Shown in pieces: positions 48,571 through 60,480 of a stretch of 64,000 nucleotides of DNA. Below the pieces are notes generated by a model. That model did no database searches. It was not told the origin of the DNA and saw only the letters and a program-made list of their open reading frames with translations. The stretch is from NCBI GenBank assembly GCA_903813345.2, contig CAIIXF020000012.1:36192528-36256527 (forward strand). The letters are read 5' to 3'. Position numbers and translations under genes: made by a program. Numbering within the stretch: position 1 is the stretch's first letter; every line of letters begins with the position of its first letter. The stretch comes from Owenia fusiformis. Taxonomy: Eukaryota > Annelida > Polychaeta > Sabellida > Oweniidae.

Positions 48571-51500
48571 GGTTTTTGAGGCGTAAACTAAAAGTAGACC
48601 TCTAATCACTCAAAACCGCTTAAGTGTAAAATTAATTTTGTTAAAAAGTGAAAAAAATCCTAAAATGTTTTTTTCAAATAGATATATAGTATATATCTTC
48701 ATACATTTGTACATTCGTTACCCAAGGCATTGAAGTAAACTCCAAGGAAAAATAGGCAAATTTTCAAATTGAAATTAGGGTCCGTCTCAAACATGTCGAT
48801 TTTCACACCTTGACCCCTGATTAATGTGTCAAGCTATTCAAATTAGAATGCATCATTTTCAAAAAACCAAGAACGTTCCTCATGGTACTTAACTGTCCTT
48901 TAAAATCGCAAGTGGATTTGGACTACAAGCTTTTTCTTTTTGACGTGCATCACTTTGTCAACATGAACCAATAAAATCTATCGTTTTTCTCAATTTTTAA
49001 CTTCCCCTTTGTTTTTCATTTGAATAAAATTGAAAGAGTCGACTCTATTGAAACATGAATTGATGCGATCATGAAAAATGATGCTTAAGACGATAAGAAA
49101 ATGATAACACTTTTATTTGGGAAGAATTGATCATTAGGCTAGTTCACTATTCATCCGCATGTCGATTTTCACAAGACAATTAGAAACAAATGACAATGAG
49201 TTAAAAAGTTCACTTTAGGGACCGCTAACTTAACGAATCGACATTTTTGATATGTAGGATAGAACAAGCTGAACTGAGAAACAACCAGTGTGTATTTGTA
49301 ACCAAATATGACCACGTTTATGTACAATTTTCCGTCAAAACCCTGTCGTGTTTCACATTTTATTATAAAATATCGTCAAAGAGAATAAACTAAGTATATG
49401 TACATGTACGTATTGCGTCCGCAAAGTTTATATGCACTGAACACATCTTTTCTACATTCTTTTCACACCAACTTTACCAAAACATCGCACTGATTCATGA
49501 AACCAAGATTTACATTTTTAGATTGAATGACAATGGGATGACAGATGCCATGTCGTCAAAATAATTTTTTGACACCGTTGGCATATGTTTTCTTTTTTTA
49601 TCTCACATACCAGGTATGGTTCTTTGACTTGTTTTTACAATTTGAATAATTTTTCGTTTGGGTTTAGCTTTTAATGCATGCTTAAACCAGTTGCAGGTTG
49701 GCGTAGTGACGTTTTTCCTGCATGTATCACAACAGGACAACCATTTACGTCATATTGGAGTACAAACATCATCTATCGAGATATGATCTGAAATGTCCCT
49801 TTAACATATTCCAAATCAAGCCGGTCCTTATTCTACTCGAGTCTACGTTATCAATTGAAACATGATATTGATGCCGAGTCCAGTCCATTAAGGATGACGT
49901 ATAGTTCAATCATAAAATCATCTGCACTGGTGTAGAGACGTTTCTCTTGACACCATTATCTGCGGAGCGCTTCGCCGATGACCCCCCCCCCTCCAAGTTC
50001 CTATCACAAGAACCCTTTCCATGGCAACTGGAAGTGTTTTTATTACTATGCTTTGGTTTATTCTGAGATTCTTGTTTTAGTCGCTAAAATTTCCGCTTTA
50101 GAGAAACAAATTTCTTTCGTGTCAGACTCGATCCTTTTTCGGATTTCTGATTTCGCATCTCATAACTTTCGCTATCAAACTTGTTTCTTCTGATGTTTTG
50201 TTTTTCTTTGAAACTCTTGAAGTCTATATATTTTTAGTGATCTACCCCCGGTTTTATTTTTCGAAGAGGGGAAAAATCATCTTGCTTTTGTTGCCTCTAT
50301 CGTCGCATGCGTATCTCGTGCTTTTGTTTCTGTAATGCTAGTTCAATTGGCGATATTTTTCAATGAGGAACGTAATTTTATGCACCGCATGTCTTGATTT
50401 TTTTTGATTTTTTTATTCTCGAGCATTGCTTACTTTTTGTTTTTCTTTGTATGTTTACAAAGAATTACGTTTCACGAAGGAATACTGAATATTGTACATC
50501 AGATCGTAATAATGTGTCGAGTAGTAGATCCGAGATCGTAATTAAAAATAATAAGCAAATAAACATCGTTGAAAAGCTATAAAATCGTTCATATTACTAA
50601 TTAGAGATGCCTGTTTATGCTATTCATCATTGAGAATGATGCATTCATTGAAAGGAAACTGATTCCAAACGTTTATTATAGACATTATGATTGCAGTCAG
50701 TAATCCCCGGGAATGCACTGAACGAAACACTATTTACAGAGGTTGACACATTTTGGGCTGTAATGGTCTTCATAGTGATTTTTGTAGTAATTTTTTTTCG
50801 GTAAATTATGCTTATGGAAGTTCCAAACAACTTGACATCTGCTTGCATGTAACGTATTTTTGTAAAGATGTATAAAATGGAAAAGGTACGCTGAACAAAG
50901 AGAAAACCATTTAGCGTTAAAATAGAGTGGATATAATGTTTTCTTGAATAGTGTCCATCTTTACACAAGAACGCTGCCCATGTTTGAATTACATCTTGGT
51001 CGTTTTTCACAAGAAAAATGGTGAATTTTCAGAAATGTTCAGATAATGCTCATTATAATTCAATCACAATTATTATCACGATTTGGAATACGATGGTCTG
51101 ATAAACTTAATCAAGGACTTGCTAACCAGATATAACCTATTTTTCTCGGATTCCCCTAATGCCCTGTGGGTGTGTTTTAACGACCATGTCGATTTTCACA
51201 GAATAAATTTTACATTTACTTTATTGAGTCTATATATTCGGTAATAGGTGGAGATCAAATCCGGTGCTCTCATCACACTCTGAATGAATGTTCTCTATGC
51301 CAGCATAACCAAAATTAAGAGATGCGACCATTTATTATTGAGATATGACATGTTTTCAAAAGCGTGTTGTCCTGTTACATTGACAATTTCACCGAAATTC
51401 ACAATTTTGGAGCCAGATATCAACGCTACTTACAATCGAAACGATCAAAAAGTATGCTGACGTACTTCAGATAAAGGCATTCTATTTTAGAATACATAAA

Positions 51501-52015
51501 ATGTTGAGCAAAAATACGTTTTGTTTCAGCTATGTTCAATTACATGAAAAATGCCTATTTTTAACACTTATTTGTTTTCACTGTAATACGCCTTACTTTC
51601 CGCTCTAGACCAATAGTATGCCTCTTTTTAAAGGTTTTGTTATGGCGTAGACCTACCCTGCGTGCAGAGTCTAGTTAAAGAAGTTAAGTCAAACGAATGC
51701 AAAGTGTAGCGTAGACCAAATCATCTCCTTAAAGTTTTCTATTATAAGCATATAGACCAAAACTGCGCTTAAAACTTAATTATATATAGTCAAAATCATC
51801 GTGAGATATCACAGCCTTCTCTCAGTTTCCTTCTAGAATGTGCATAGCACTCCTGCAGAGATGGTCTGAGTATCAGAATGAGTCAAAATGACCAAATCTA
51901 AACCTGATAAACCGAGACAATTTTAGAATGTACCTCAATGACAGGCCTATAGACCAAAAGTGCGCATTAAAAACTCTAATGATTATACAAGTGGCCATTA
52001 GTACGCCTCAAAAAC
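48571..52015. mobile_element. candidate large element with GTTTTTGAGGCGTA ends
   Basis: GTTTTTGAGGCGTA at the left border and TACGCCTCAAAAAC at the right border are a perfect 14-bp inverted repeat 3.4 kb apart. Near the right end, CTATAGACCAAAA and TGCGC motifs recur (51690-51975), and TAGACC also follows the left end. CATGTCGATTTTCACA occurs three times inside. No transposase frame is seen, and the 121-residue minus frame at 50645-51010 has no domain. The boundary call is tentative. Confidence 0.35.
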
Positions 52016-55000
52016 TCAAGAAATTGCAAGCAACATCTGAAACTAACATAAAAGGTAAAAAAAAATTATTGTCCCTTATTTAAGTTTCAATAAATAATGT
52101 AGCTTGATCATTTGATTTCACTTGCTGTTGGACAGGATATGAAATGATTCAAAATACTAGTCCATGTCCGTGCGATTAGTATCAATTCATATAGTTTTGA
52201 TTACAATCAGAATTCTCAATTTTGAGAATTCGCTTTCAAGTCACTTTTCCTTTAATCTATCTGTAATCACTAATTAACTAGATCAATACATACTCGAATT
52301 CATCTGCCCACCAACAACACTGTTATGTAAGGGCGGAAATAAATCACTGTAATCTTGTAATCGGGCATTTGAAAATGACTCCTAAATTTCCTCCATGTCC
52401 ATGGTAAGAGCCAAGGGTAGATGGGGAGGGGGGGGGGGGGGCTGGAACTCTTACTGGCCAAAATTTCAATCACATGCAGTTTTCATCATTTTTTGGACAC
52501 TTTCAAAGAGCTCTTTGAATCTCAGGGCCGTTAGATGGGGGAGGGGGTGTCCAGATATCACTATATCTAGGATGTTGATCTGACATTATTTATGCCGGGA
52601 TACCTTCTTGCACCCCCATCCTTAGCCTTTTCCCCGGCCTTTTCCAAGTCGGTATTTTTTAATTATCTGATCTTGAATAATAGAAATCAATATAGGAAAA
52701 AGATACGACTTGGGCAAGGCTACCCCACCCACCCTATTCTAATCTTTCTGGAAACTACTCCCCATGTGGTGCGATCCCATTCTGATACTCATAGCATCTT
52801 TCTGTTTCACCTGAAACATCATCTCAGGACTGAGAAGAAATGAGATGTCATGATGTGCGATCGTGGCATAACTTATTAAGCGAGCCCAAAAAATGTTAAG
52901 ATTTATTTTGAATTTTACAAAAATTGATGCATCTTTCAAAATTCTTCAAAAATGAGATTGAAACTTCAAATAAAAAATTGAAAGCTCATTTCTTCTATCT
53001 AATGGTTATATTTTTATGAGCTTTTTTTTTGGGGGGTGCCTTCGCGCTCATCGCACCCCCCCCCCCCCCTTCTGCCGTCCGGAGAGAGAGAGAGTCCAGA
53101 GATAGTTTGCAAAGCGTGCTCACGGCTTTCCATGGAAAACATCACCAGTTGCAACTAGTGTCTTTTTTTCTTTTTCTTTTTTTTTCTTTTTCAAGTTGCA
53201 ACTAGTCTTTACAACTGTCACTGACTGAAGATCACCTAGACACAGTTACATGTACATTATGTCAAGGTGAATACAAAATATGCCCTTTTTGGAATGTTTC
53301 AACGGATTTTGATACACATTTTTTGCCGTGTGTCCTTAATGATTACAACCAGCAGTTTCCCAGATAAACATGACAACCGGGAGATAGTCTTCGGGCTGAC
53401 ATCTCGAAGCTGTTGTTTATGACTTCAATACGGTACATCAATATTGATTTCCTCGCAAAGTATTCAAAAAACAATTCGTCTTTTGATAGGCTTTTGATTT
53501 TAATTCATTCAAACCTAAGACTCGTGCAAATTATGTATTGAATTGTAAATTGTATATTTACATTTTCCTCAATCAAAATTATTTGAATGATCATCTTTAC
53601 GATTCAAATGATTTGATATGGTGATCAGAAGTGTGCATTAAACAAAATAGAAGTTCAAACAATACAAATCTGAAATTGCTAGAAGGCATCATGTGCCTCC
53701 CAAGGCCAGTAACATATCTATGCAAATAAATAAACAGTGTCGATCCACATGATAAATGGCTATAGGTCCTAAGCTTGAAAAACTATTTCTAGACTACTCC
53801 ACGGTATGTCTTCTGTAATCAAGGTGGTTCAGCAGTTATAAAACAAGGAAGTATTTGGATTATAAGGAATTAATATTTTGTTTTCATTTGATAATATTCA
53901 TAATTGGTTCATGGGCATTCCATGCTTTGTTTAACAAATTTGAGACCTTTGCCTCTGATTGTCAAAAGTGAGACCTCCCAAATTGTTTTTTTAAAGTGAA
54001 CCCCCTCACACCCCAGACCGCATATATAATGTACATTTTGTATATTTTACAGATATCACATCAGGGGCGTAGGAAGGTGTAAATTCAACACTACGCCAAA
54101 AATATGAAAAAATTGTGTCAAATCTTAACGAATCAAAACGCCTCTTTTATGCTCGTAAAAGGTAATTTTTATGGTAATACCTTTCTAATTGTGCTTAAAA
54201 TGTTCGAATGTTTTTCCTGTCAACTGAGCATGTCATCAACATGTCATACATTATCCCAAAAGAAATACAGAAAATATCTTAGTAAATACCCGTCCTAATG
54301 ACATAAACCATGGGCTTTCAAGAGAATCTTTTTATAGCCCATGCATAAACATAGACAAAAATTAAACTTCAGTCCTGATTCCGCCAAATTAAATAGCCGC
54401 CAATATTTGAAATTGAGCAAATTCGTCAAATTAAGTAGCGTCAAAATAAGTGTATCTAAAGTATCTGTAAGGGGGGGGGGGTGGCTCAAGGCATAAAGAT
54501 TACCGGGAGATACAAACCGGAGAAATAGATGAGATGATGAATATGTATTGTATGTTTTCCAGTTTTAATTATGTTATTTGTTATTGGTCCTAATATGATT
54601 AGTGACCACCAATATGTATGTGACAGTTTTGAAGTTCAAAAAACGGGTAAAATTGGTTAAAGTAAATTGTATATGATAATCAGATTCAAAGATACACAAC
54701 TAAAATATCGAGGAATTAAAAATAGCCTATAGACCATGTAGACTGCAATCATGGACTCTCTTGAAAGCCAATGCTGTAATCAAGGTAATTTGGGGATATC
54801 CCTCTTTGAAGAAGCAAAAACGCAATCAAACAGTTAATTAGTTATTGTGTGATCTAGATTACAGATCAAAGAAATCAATTCCAAGATCATTATTACTATG
54901 TATTTAGTTCGTTGTATTTTTGAAAAGGGGTACAAGAAAACTATGTATTAATATATCAAGGGCAGGGTGCTACTGAATCTGATAGTTAAAGCGTACTATG

Positions 55001-55394
55001 CTAGTATGAGGGGCGACATTTAAAGTAAAGCATTGTTTAAAATCCTGGGAAAATGCACTCCCCCATTTTGCAAATATTGTGTGATGCCAATGAACCCTGA
55101 AATTTGTTTTTGTTTTCGTGAGCAATCAACAAATATGTTTATGAAAATCTTGTGAGTCCAGACATAAAATTCTCATTCTGTCTCAGCTTAGTGTTGACAT
55201 GGGAAAGCCCATGGTGTTGATTAGATTCTATCCCCACTCTTCCGACGTCTGTGTCTCCCTCATTTTTACCCTATATTCAGTTTCTTTTTAAACCAAATTT
55301 ACAAATATCCGTTCACATAATAATCAGTAGTTGTTTATGACAAGATTATGTTTATAGATCACCAAGGTAGCGTATTATGTAATTTCAACTATAT
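52016..55394. other. no gene; repeats with poly-G and poly-C
   Basis: Includes poly-G at 52428-52441 and poly-C at 53056-53069 bounding the third copy of the 200-bp dispersed repeat (52840-53070, TTATTTTGAATTTTACAAAA). A poly-G tract is also present at about 54471. Frames at 52395-52843 and 54104-54489 are not supported as genes. Confidence 0.4.
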
Positions 55395-55682
55395 GTTAGC
55401 CCCCTCCCCTTCGCCGACAGTAATGTATTGTTTAAAATAATACTGCATCCACCGGCCAATTATTCTTTCACCATTTTGAGCAGTTTTCGTGTGATTTTTT
55501 AACAAATATCAAATGTGTGACCCCACCCCTGGAATAAGTTAGCCCCCCCCCCTCGCCGATAGAGATGTCTAGTTTAAAATAATACTGTATCCCCTGGCCA
55601 ATAAATCTTTCACCATTTTGAGCAGTTTTCGTGTAATTTTTGAGCAAATATCAAATGTGACCTCACCCCTGGAATAATTCAA
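55395..55682. repeat. 143-bp tandem duplication
   Basis: GTTAGCCCCC starts at 55395 and again at 55538. Both copies contain CACCATTTTGAGCAGTTTTC and end CACCCCTGGAATAA. A related but diverged stretch lies at 62325-62420. Confidence 0.85.
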
Positions 55683-56062
55683 AAGTCATCCCCTTAGCAA
55701 ATGCTGGATTCGGCCCTGGTACTTGTCAATGCGAAATAATGGGTGTTGATTAGTGGAAATACCCATTTAAACAGACCCTCTTAATTTATAACAAGTTAAC
55801 AATTAAGAAGCCATGTTGCGATGTACTTTTCGTGACTCAAGTCGGATATAAAGTGAAAACATACTCTTTTTGATTTGATATCCCGTATTTAGCTAAAGCA
55901 AAACACGAAATATTAACACGTGCGGTAAATTATAATTATAATATGTTTCCATATATAGCGCAAAATCTCACATGGCAATAGACTAGATGCGAGTAGAAAT
56001 AATCTTGATTTACGTCATTAAATATTCAAAATTCAATCAAAGTGATGTCATATTTGAAATCT
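55683..56062. other. no feature recognised
   Basis: Short AT-rich spacer. Confidence 0.35.
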
Positions 56063-56411
56063 ACATGTAAAAGTACATCTAAAAATATGGTTTCAAAAGT
56101 TGTTTATCAATTTTGAAAATTTAATTTTTTGGGAAAATGTGACTTCTTGTTCGGGTTGATTCCCCATAGACCCCATGTTACAAAATTACAAAAAATGAAA
56201 TATCTTTTCTTGTATTGGACAGATAACATTTTCTTTTACTGGACATATTTTAATTTGCATAACTATTAGATACATAAGGGTTATATGAAAATTGAACCAC
56301 TAAAACAGATGTAATTTAAGTTAAAGGGAACTTTCTTCTATACCCGCCATGCTATCTGACCCGAACGAGCCACCTGGTGGTGAAACTGGTAACTACCTAC
56401 TCGCATCTGCG
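56063..56411 (-). repeat. dispersed repeat, copy B (inverted copy of 8079-8411)
   Basis: On the minus strand it reads GTAGGTAGTTACCAGTTTCA, CACCAGGTGGCTCG and so on, in the same order as copy A. CATGGGGTCTATGGGG-like sequence is shared. Divergence is moderate with small indels. Confidence 0.8.
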
Positions 56412-56439
56412 TTATTAAATAACGACTAATTTTGTCTTG

Positions 56440-56603
56440 TGTCTAACCACGGCTTGCCTAGAGATTTCTAGACTCTAGTCACGCTCTGTCCACGCCAGCT
56501 CTAAGCACGTCTAAGCACGCCTAGAAATCTCTAGATACACGGAGTTCCAAGACCGACTAAGCACGTCTAGAAATTACTAGAAATTCCACATTTGATGCAG
56601 TGA
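56440..56603. mobile_element. right end of a CACTG-type element with CTCTAGA/AAGCACG cluster
   Basis: It ends ATTCCACATTTGATGCAGTG, matching the right end at 43247. Before it are many copies of CTAAGCACGTCTAAGCACGC and TCTAGAAATCTCTAGA in both orientations. I could not find the matching left end. Confidence 0.55.
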
Positions 56604-57269
56604 TAATAACAAGATTTATCACAATTGGCCCCTGAGTGCCTGTGCCCCCTCTGAGTATTATTCGCTAGGAAGCATATTTTTATCAGTAGTTTTATTGAGT
56701 CTTATCTTTGTATTGCAATCTGCCAGCCACTTTTGCCAACTTGCTATCTTAAACATTTGTTCAGATTTATCAGCTTGGTGTTCTTTTTTAGCTGAGTTGC
56801 TGAAACTGATTCAAGTTGAACGCACATTTAAGTGATTTACATCTTGTTGTTATAGTCTCCAACTTTTTTGTGGATGGTGTTTGGCAGCTGGTGTTCCATG
56901 GTTGGTGTTTGGCATTTGGAATGGTGTTTGGTATTTGTCATTCAGTGGTTGGCGCCTGTAACAAATGACAGGCAGTGACATTTTGCATGTTAATACCTTG
57001 TATCATATTTCAGTGACTGCTCTAGGTGAAAACAAACATTATATCCCTCATACATTCCATTGCAATAAAGACTATGAATAATAACTTGCCTGTCGTTTGA
57101 GGTTATTATTTCAATTTCATGAAATAATGAACATTACGGCAATATTTTCACATTAGCTGAACGTAATGTTGCAGCTTCAAGAGGGCATTTGTTATATTTT
57201 AGACATCATAATATCAGAATTACAAACATATTATTACTTATTATCAGGTTCTTTTGACTTTTACCTGTC

Positions 57270-57475
57270 TAAAATATTGCTAAGCTTACAATGTAGTATT
57301 TTCCAAATGCCACTGGGACAGACCAAAAGTGTTTAGGTTAGAAGGTGTTCAGATTTCAAGGTTTTTTAAATTTAATATGTTGGTCAGTGGGAGATCAATT
57401 TGAGATGAAGTAAAAGTTCACATTAAGAGGTATTCAAATTAGAAAGGTGTTTAGATATACAGGTTTTGCTGAACA
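57270..57475. mobile_element. Tigger/pogo-like MITE remnant
   Basis: It carries the family phrases AAAAGTGTTTAGGTTAGAAG, TTCACATTAAGAGGTATTC and ATATACAGGTTTTGCTG. Its left terminus is degraded. Confidence 0.5.
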
Positions 57476-57693
57476 ATATGTTGAGATTTACTCATTTTCG
57501 ATGTTTTCATACATCTTCAGGTTTTACTGGATATATGTTTATGACAAAATAGGAGTTTGGTAGGTTGACAAAATGACCAAATTCTATTCCAAATCTTGAC
57601 ATGATATTTGAGATGGATGTTCGTAATAACCTATATATTTTCAACTAATTTAGTGCTATTTAATATTAATACTTTTCTTTCTTATATTTCAAG

Positions 57694-57785
57694 GAGATAC
57701 AGTGAATGAATGCTATTGAAATGCAGGGATGAGAAATAAACATCAAGACAGAAGATACATAAGGAGACCTATACTATGGGTTCAG
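57694..57785 (+). other. possible 5' exon with start codon
   Basis: A pyrimidine-rich tract ends TATATTTCAAG at 57693. 92 bp later ATGGGTTCAG is followed by the donor GTGAGG at 57786. This would be a leader exon whose coding part is ATG GGT TCA G. The first in-frame coding exon downstream was not found in the window, so this is only a splice-site pattern. Confidence 0.25.
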
Positions 57786-58342
57786 GTGAGGAAAAATGGG
57801 CTATATATGGGCCTACACTCCCCTCCATAAGTTTTGCAACTAGAAGTTTTCCTTTGATAGCATTTGCAAATTATGTACTGCAGGTACAGCTCGATTTGTG
57901 CAGAATTAGCGTGAAAAGGTCCAAATTTCGTGCTTACTTCTCATTGACAAATTGATAGCAGAATCGGGGTGCATGTCAAAGGTTTTGATAACTGGCCCAA
58001 AAGGAGACTTTCAGTTACCAAACTTATGGATGGGAGTGTACCTCATATTACTAATAATTGAATTGAACTGAATTTGTGAAACTCATAAAATATCATATTC
58101 ATATTGATTTTGAAACAAAGTTTGTTATTCCCACTATTATGTATTTATGTTATGCTATAGTGATCAATGAAAATCATCACTATGCAGTTACTAAATGAAG
58201 CTTTTGCCCCTTCCCCAAATATAATTATGTTTCTATTAAAATAATGTTTTTCAATGCATTAACTCTGTCCTCAACTGTGCTACTAAATTTTGTATTTCCA
58301 ACATGTGCTTGTATGCCTCTCTACATACAGATTACATATATA

Positions 58343-58593
58343 CAGTAAAACATAAACTTACAATTTACTTAATTGTATGTAGAGTCAGCTTACTGGTATT
58401 CTACATGAAACCATGGTGACAAATGTACTGAAACCTGTCAAATTGGAACACCACTCAAACCAGTCAAAGTGTTCATATTAGCAAGTGTTCACACATTTCA
58501 TGGGTTTGTTATAGTGAACCAATGGGAGATAATAAAATTGGTACCAGGAAAAGTGTTCACATTGAGAGGTGTTTGAATATATGAGTTTTACTG
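58343..58593. mobile_element. Tigger/pogo-like MITE, best-preserved copy
   Basis: CAGTAAAAC at the left and GTTTTACTG at the right are flanked by TATA on both sides, consistent with a TA target duplication. The body has GTGTTCACATTGAGAGGTGT and GTGTTCATATTAGCAAGTGT. At 251 bp it has no transposase. Confidence 0.8.
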
Positions 58594-60480
58594 TATATAG
58601 TGATTATATTCATGTTACATATTATTCATAATGTGGAGTATGTAATAGAGAACATAATTATTAGATATGTTCATATAATAGAAGAATCACATAACATGCA
58701 TGGATTCAAACCAGGTGAATGTCCTTGATGAATCATTTGTCGTTGAGTAAGAGGAAGATATCGTGCCCGTGCCTAGAAATGTTAGGTAAAGATTAGAGGC
58801 ACTTAGAGGCTCAGTTTTTAAAAGGTGTAAGATCTTTCAAAAAAGGGCCTAAATTTTTAGTAGAGCATTATTGTTAGCCTCGGCTATTTCTGCTTAAGTG
58901 ACTAAAAAGAAATGAAGGTTACTAAAACAAGTCATTGCACAAAATAAATAATAAAAAGCCTTTCAAAATTCAAAATTTAATGGCACTTAGCTATATATAT
59001 ATATCTGATTCTCTATCGATTCTTCTCACCACAAGAAAATTCTTTCAATTAAGCAATAAGCAAGAAGATGCAGCTGCTAATTTTTTTTGATTTTTGCTAC
59101 AAGTGAAAAATTTATCGAGGGATTTTGTAGAAATGGCAGCCGTGGCAGTTCGATGGATCTGTCTCTGCCTGTGCGTTGCTTTTATCTAGTTTTATTATCA
59201 TTGCTCGACTTACCTATTAGTAAATTGTGTATTCTGAGGAACTTTTCTCACCTCAATAAGCAAGACTTGAATGTTTTCCCAGGGGTCTACCTTTAGAAAA
59301 ATAATGGTCTTGAAAAGTGAATGTTAATGGCATTTTTAGTAATAATGCTAGTTAATGTAGAGAGAGTAACCAGAGGCACACCTGCCACATTGCCAGAGAG
59401 ATAACTAGGGGTCATATTTGCAATTGAAAAACAGTATAAAGGAGTCAAACAGGTATGTAGAGAATATTGTAAATTATATAAGACATATAGAAAATTAGAC
59501 AAATATAGTTTATATTATCGAGAGAATCGGGTGAAATAAAGGTGACTTAGAATAATATTTTATAAAGGTAGTCTTGGTTAATGCTTTAATGCTAGCTTTA
59601 TGATCTTTCAATTTGCTGTTATATTTTTATCACAGCAATGTAATGTTTACAATTGTCATTTGCTTAATACATTAAGCAATTCCTTTTATTAGATATAATG
59701 AACCTTCCATTATATACCATATGTTGAAGCTTATCTTCTGATTTTATAGAAAATGTGTTTTATCTAATAGGTTATAGTTGTGGAAAGAATATTATATAAA
59801 ATGGGATTTTATCATATCTTGGTCAAATCAAAGAATATCCTTTTTATATTCTATAGTTCTAAAATTTTTCAGTTTATTTTCAAAAAGATCTGATATGATA
59901 CAATAACCATATTGCATCTTAGCCCTCTCTTCAAAATAGAAACAAATGGTTAAAAATGTCATAGCTTTTGAATCTGCATATGATCATAAGATCTGATATA
60001 ATACAATAACCATATTGCATCTTAGCAATGAGACAATGCCCTCTCTGATATAATACAATAACCATATTGCATCTTAGCAATGAGACAATGCCCTCTATAA
60101 TATAATACAGTAACCATATTGCATCTTAGCAATGGAACAATGCCTTCTTTAATTTGTTGTTCCACATTATTATCAGAATGTGAAGGGATCAGATTTGTAT
60201 TTTGCATCGTGTCCTTAGAATGTCCTTAAACAGGGTATCCCCAAAGTGATATGACTGGTGCTGTCCTTTCATTCATACTGTACTAATTATGTACAGTTTT
60301 CACAGAATGTTCTTTCATGTATCATAACTTCTAAGAAATGCAAAGTTTGATATATTTAAATTCAATTTAATTCACTTGTGGTATAAATTTTTTATCAAAT
60401 GTTACTTCATTTACAGATTTTTAGGAACAATGATTCTCTGTCTATGCAATTAAGCTGCTTTTCCATGTCTTGTCTTTCAT
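58594..60480. other. no gene; 50-bp tandem repeat at 59888-60155
   Basis: ATAATACAATAACCATATTG followed by CATCTTAGCAATGAGACAAT recurs about four times at 59888-60155. The 61-residue minus frame is its product. The rest is AT-rich with nothing recognised. Confidence 0.5.

Noticed and set aside
50645-51010. 121-residue minus-strand frame
   Set aside because: No domain, splice context or composition bias; an open frame of this length can occur by chance in AT-rich DNA.
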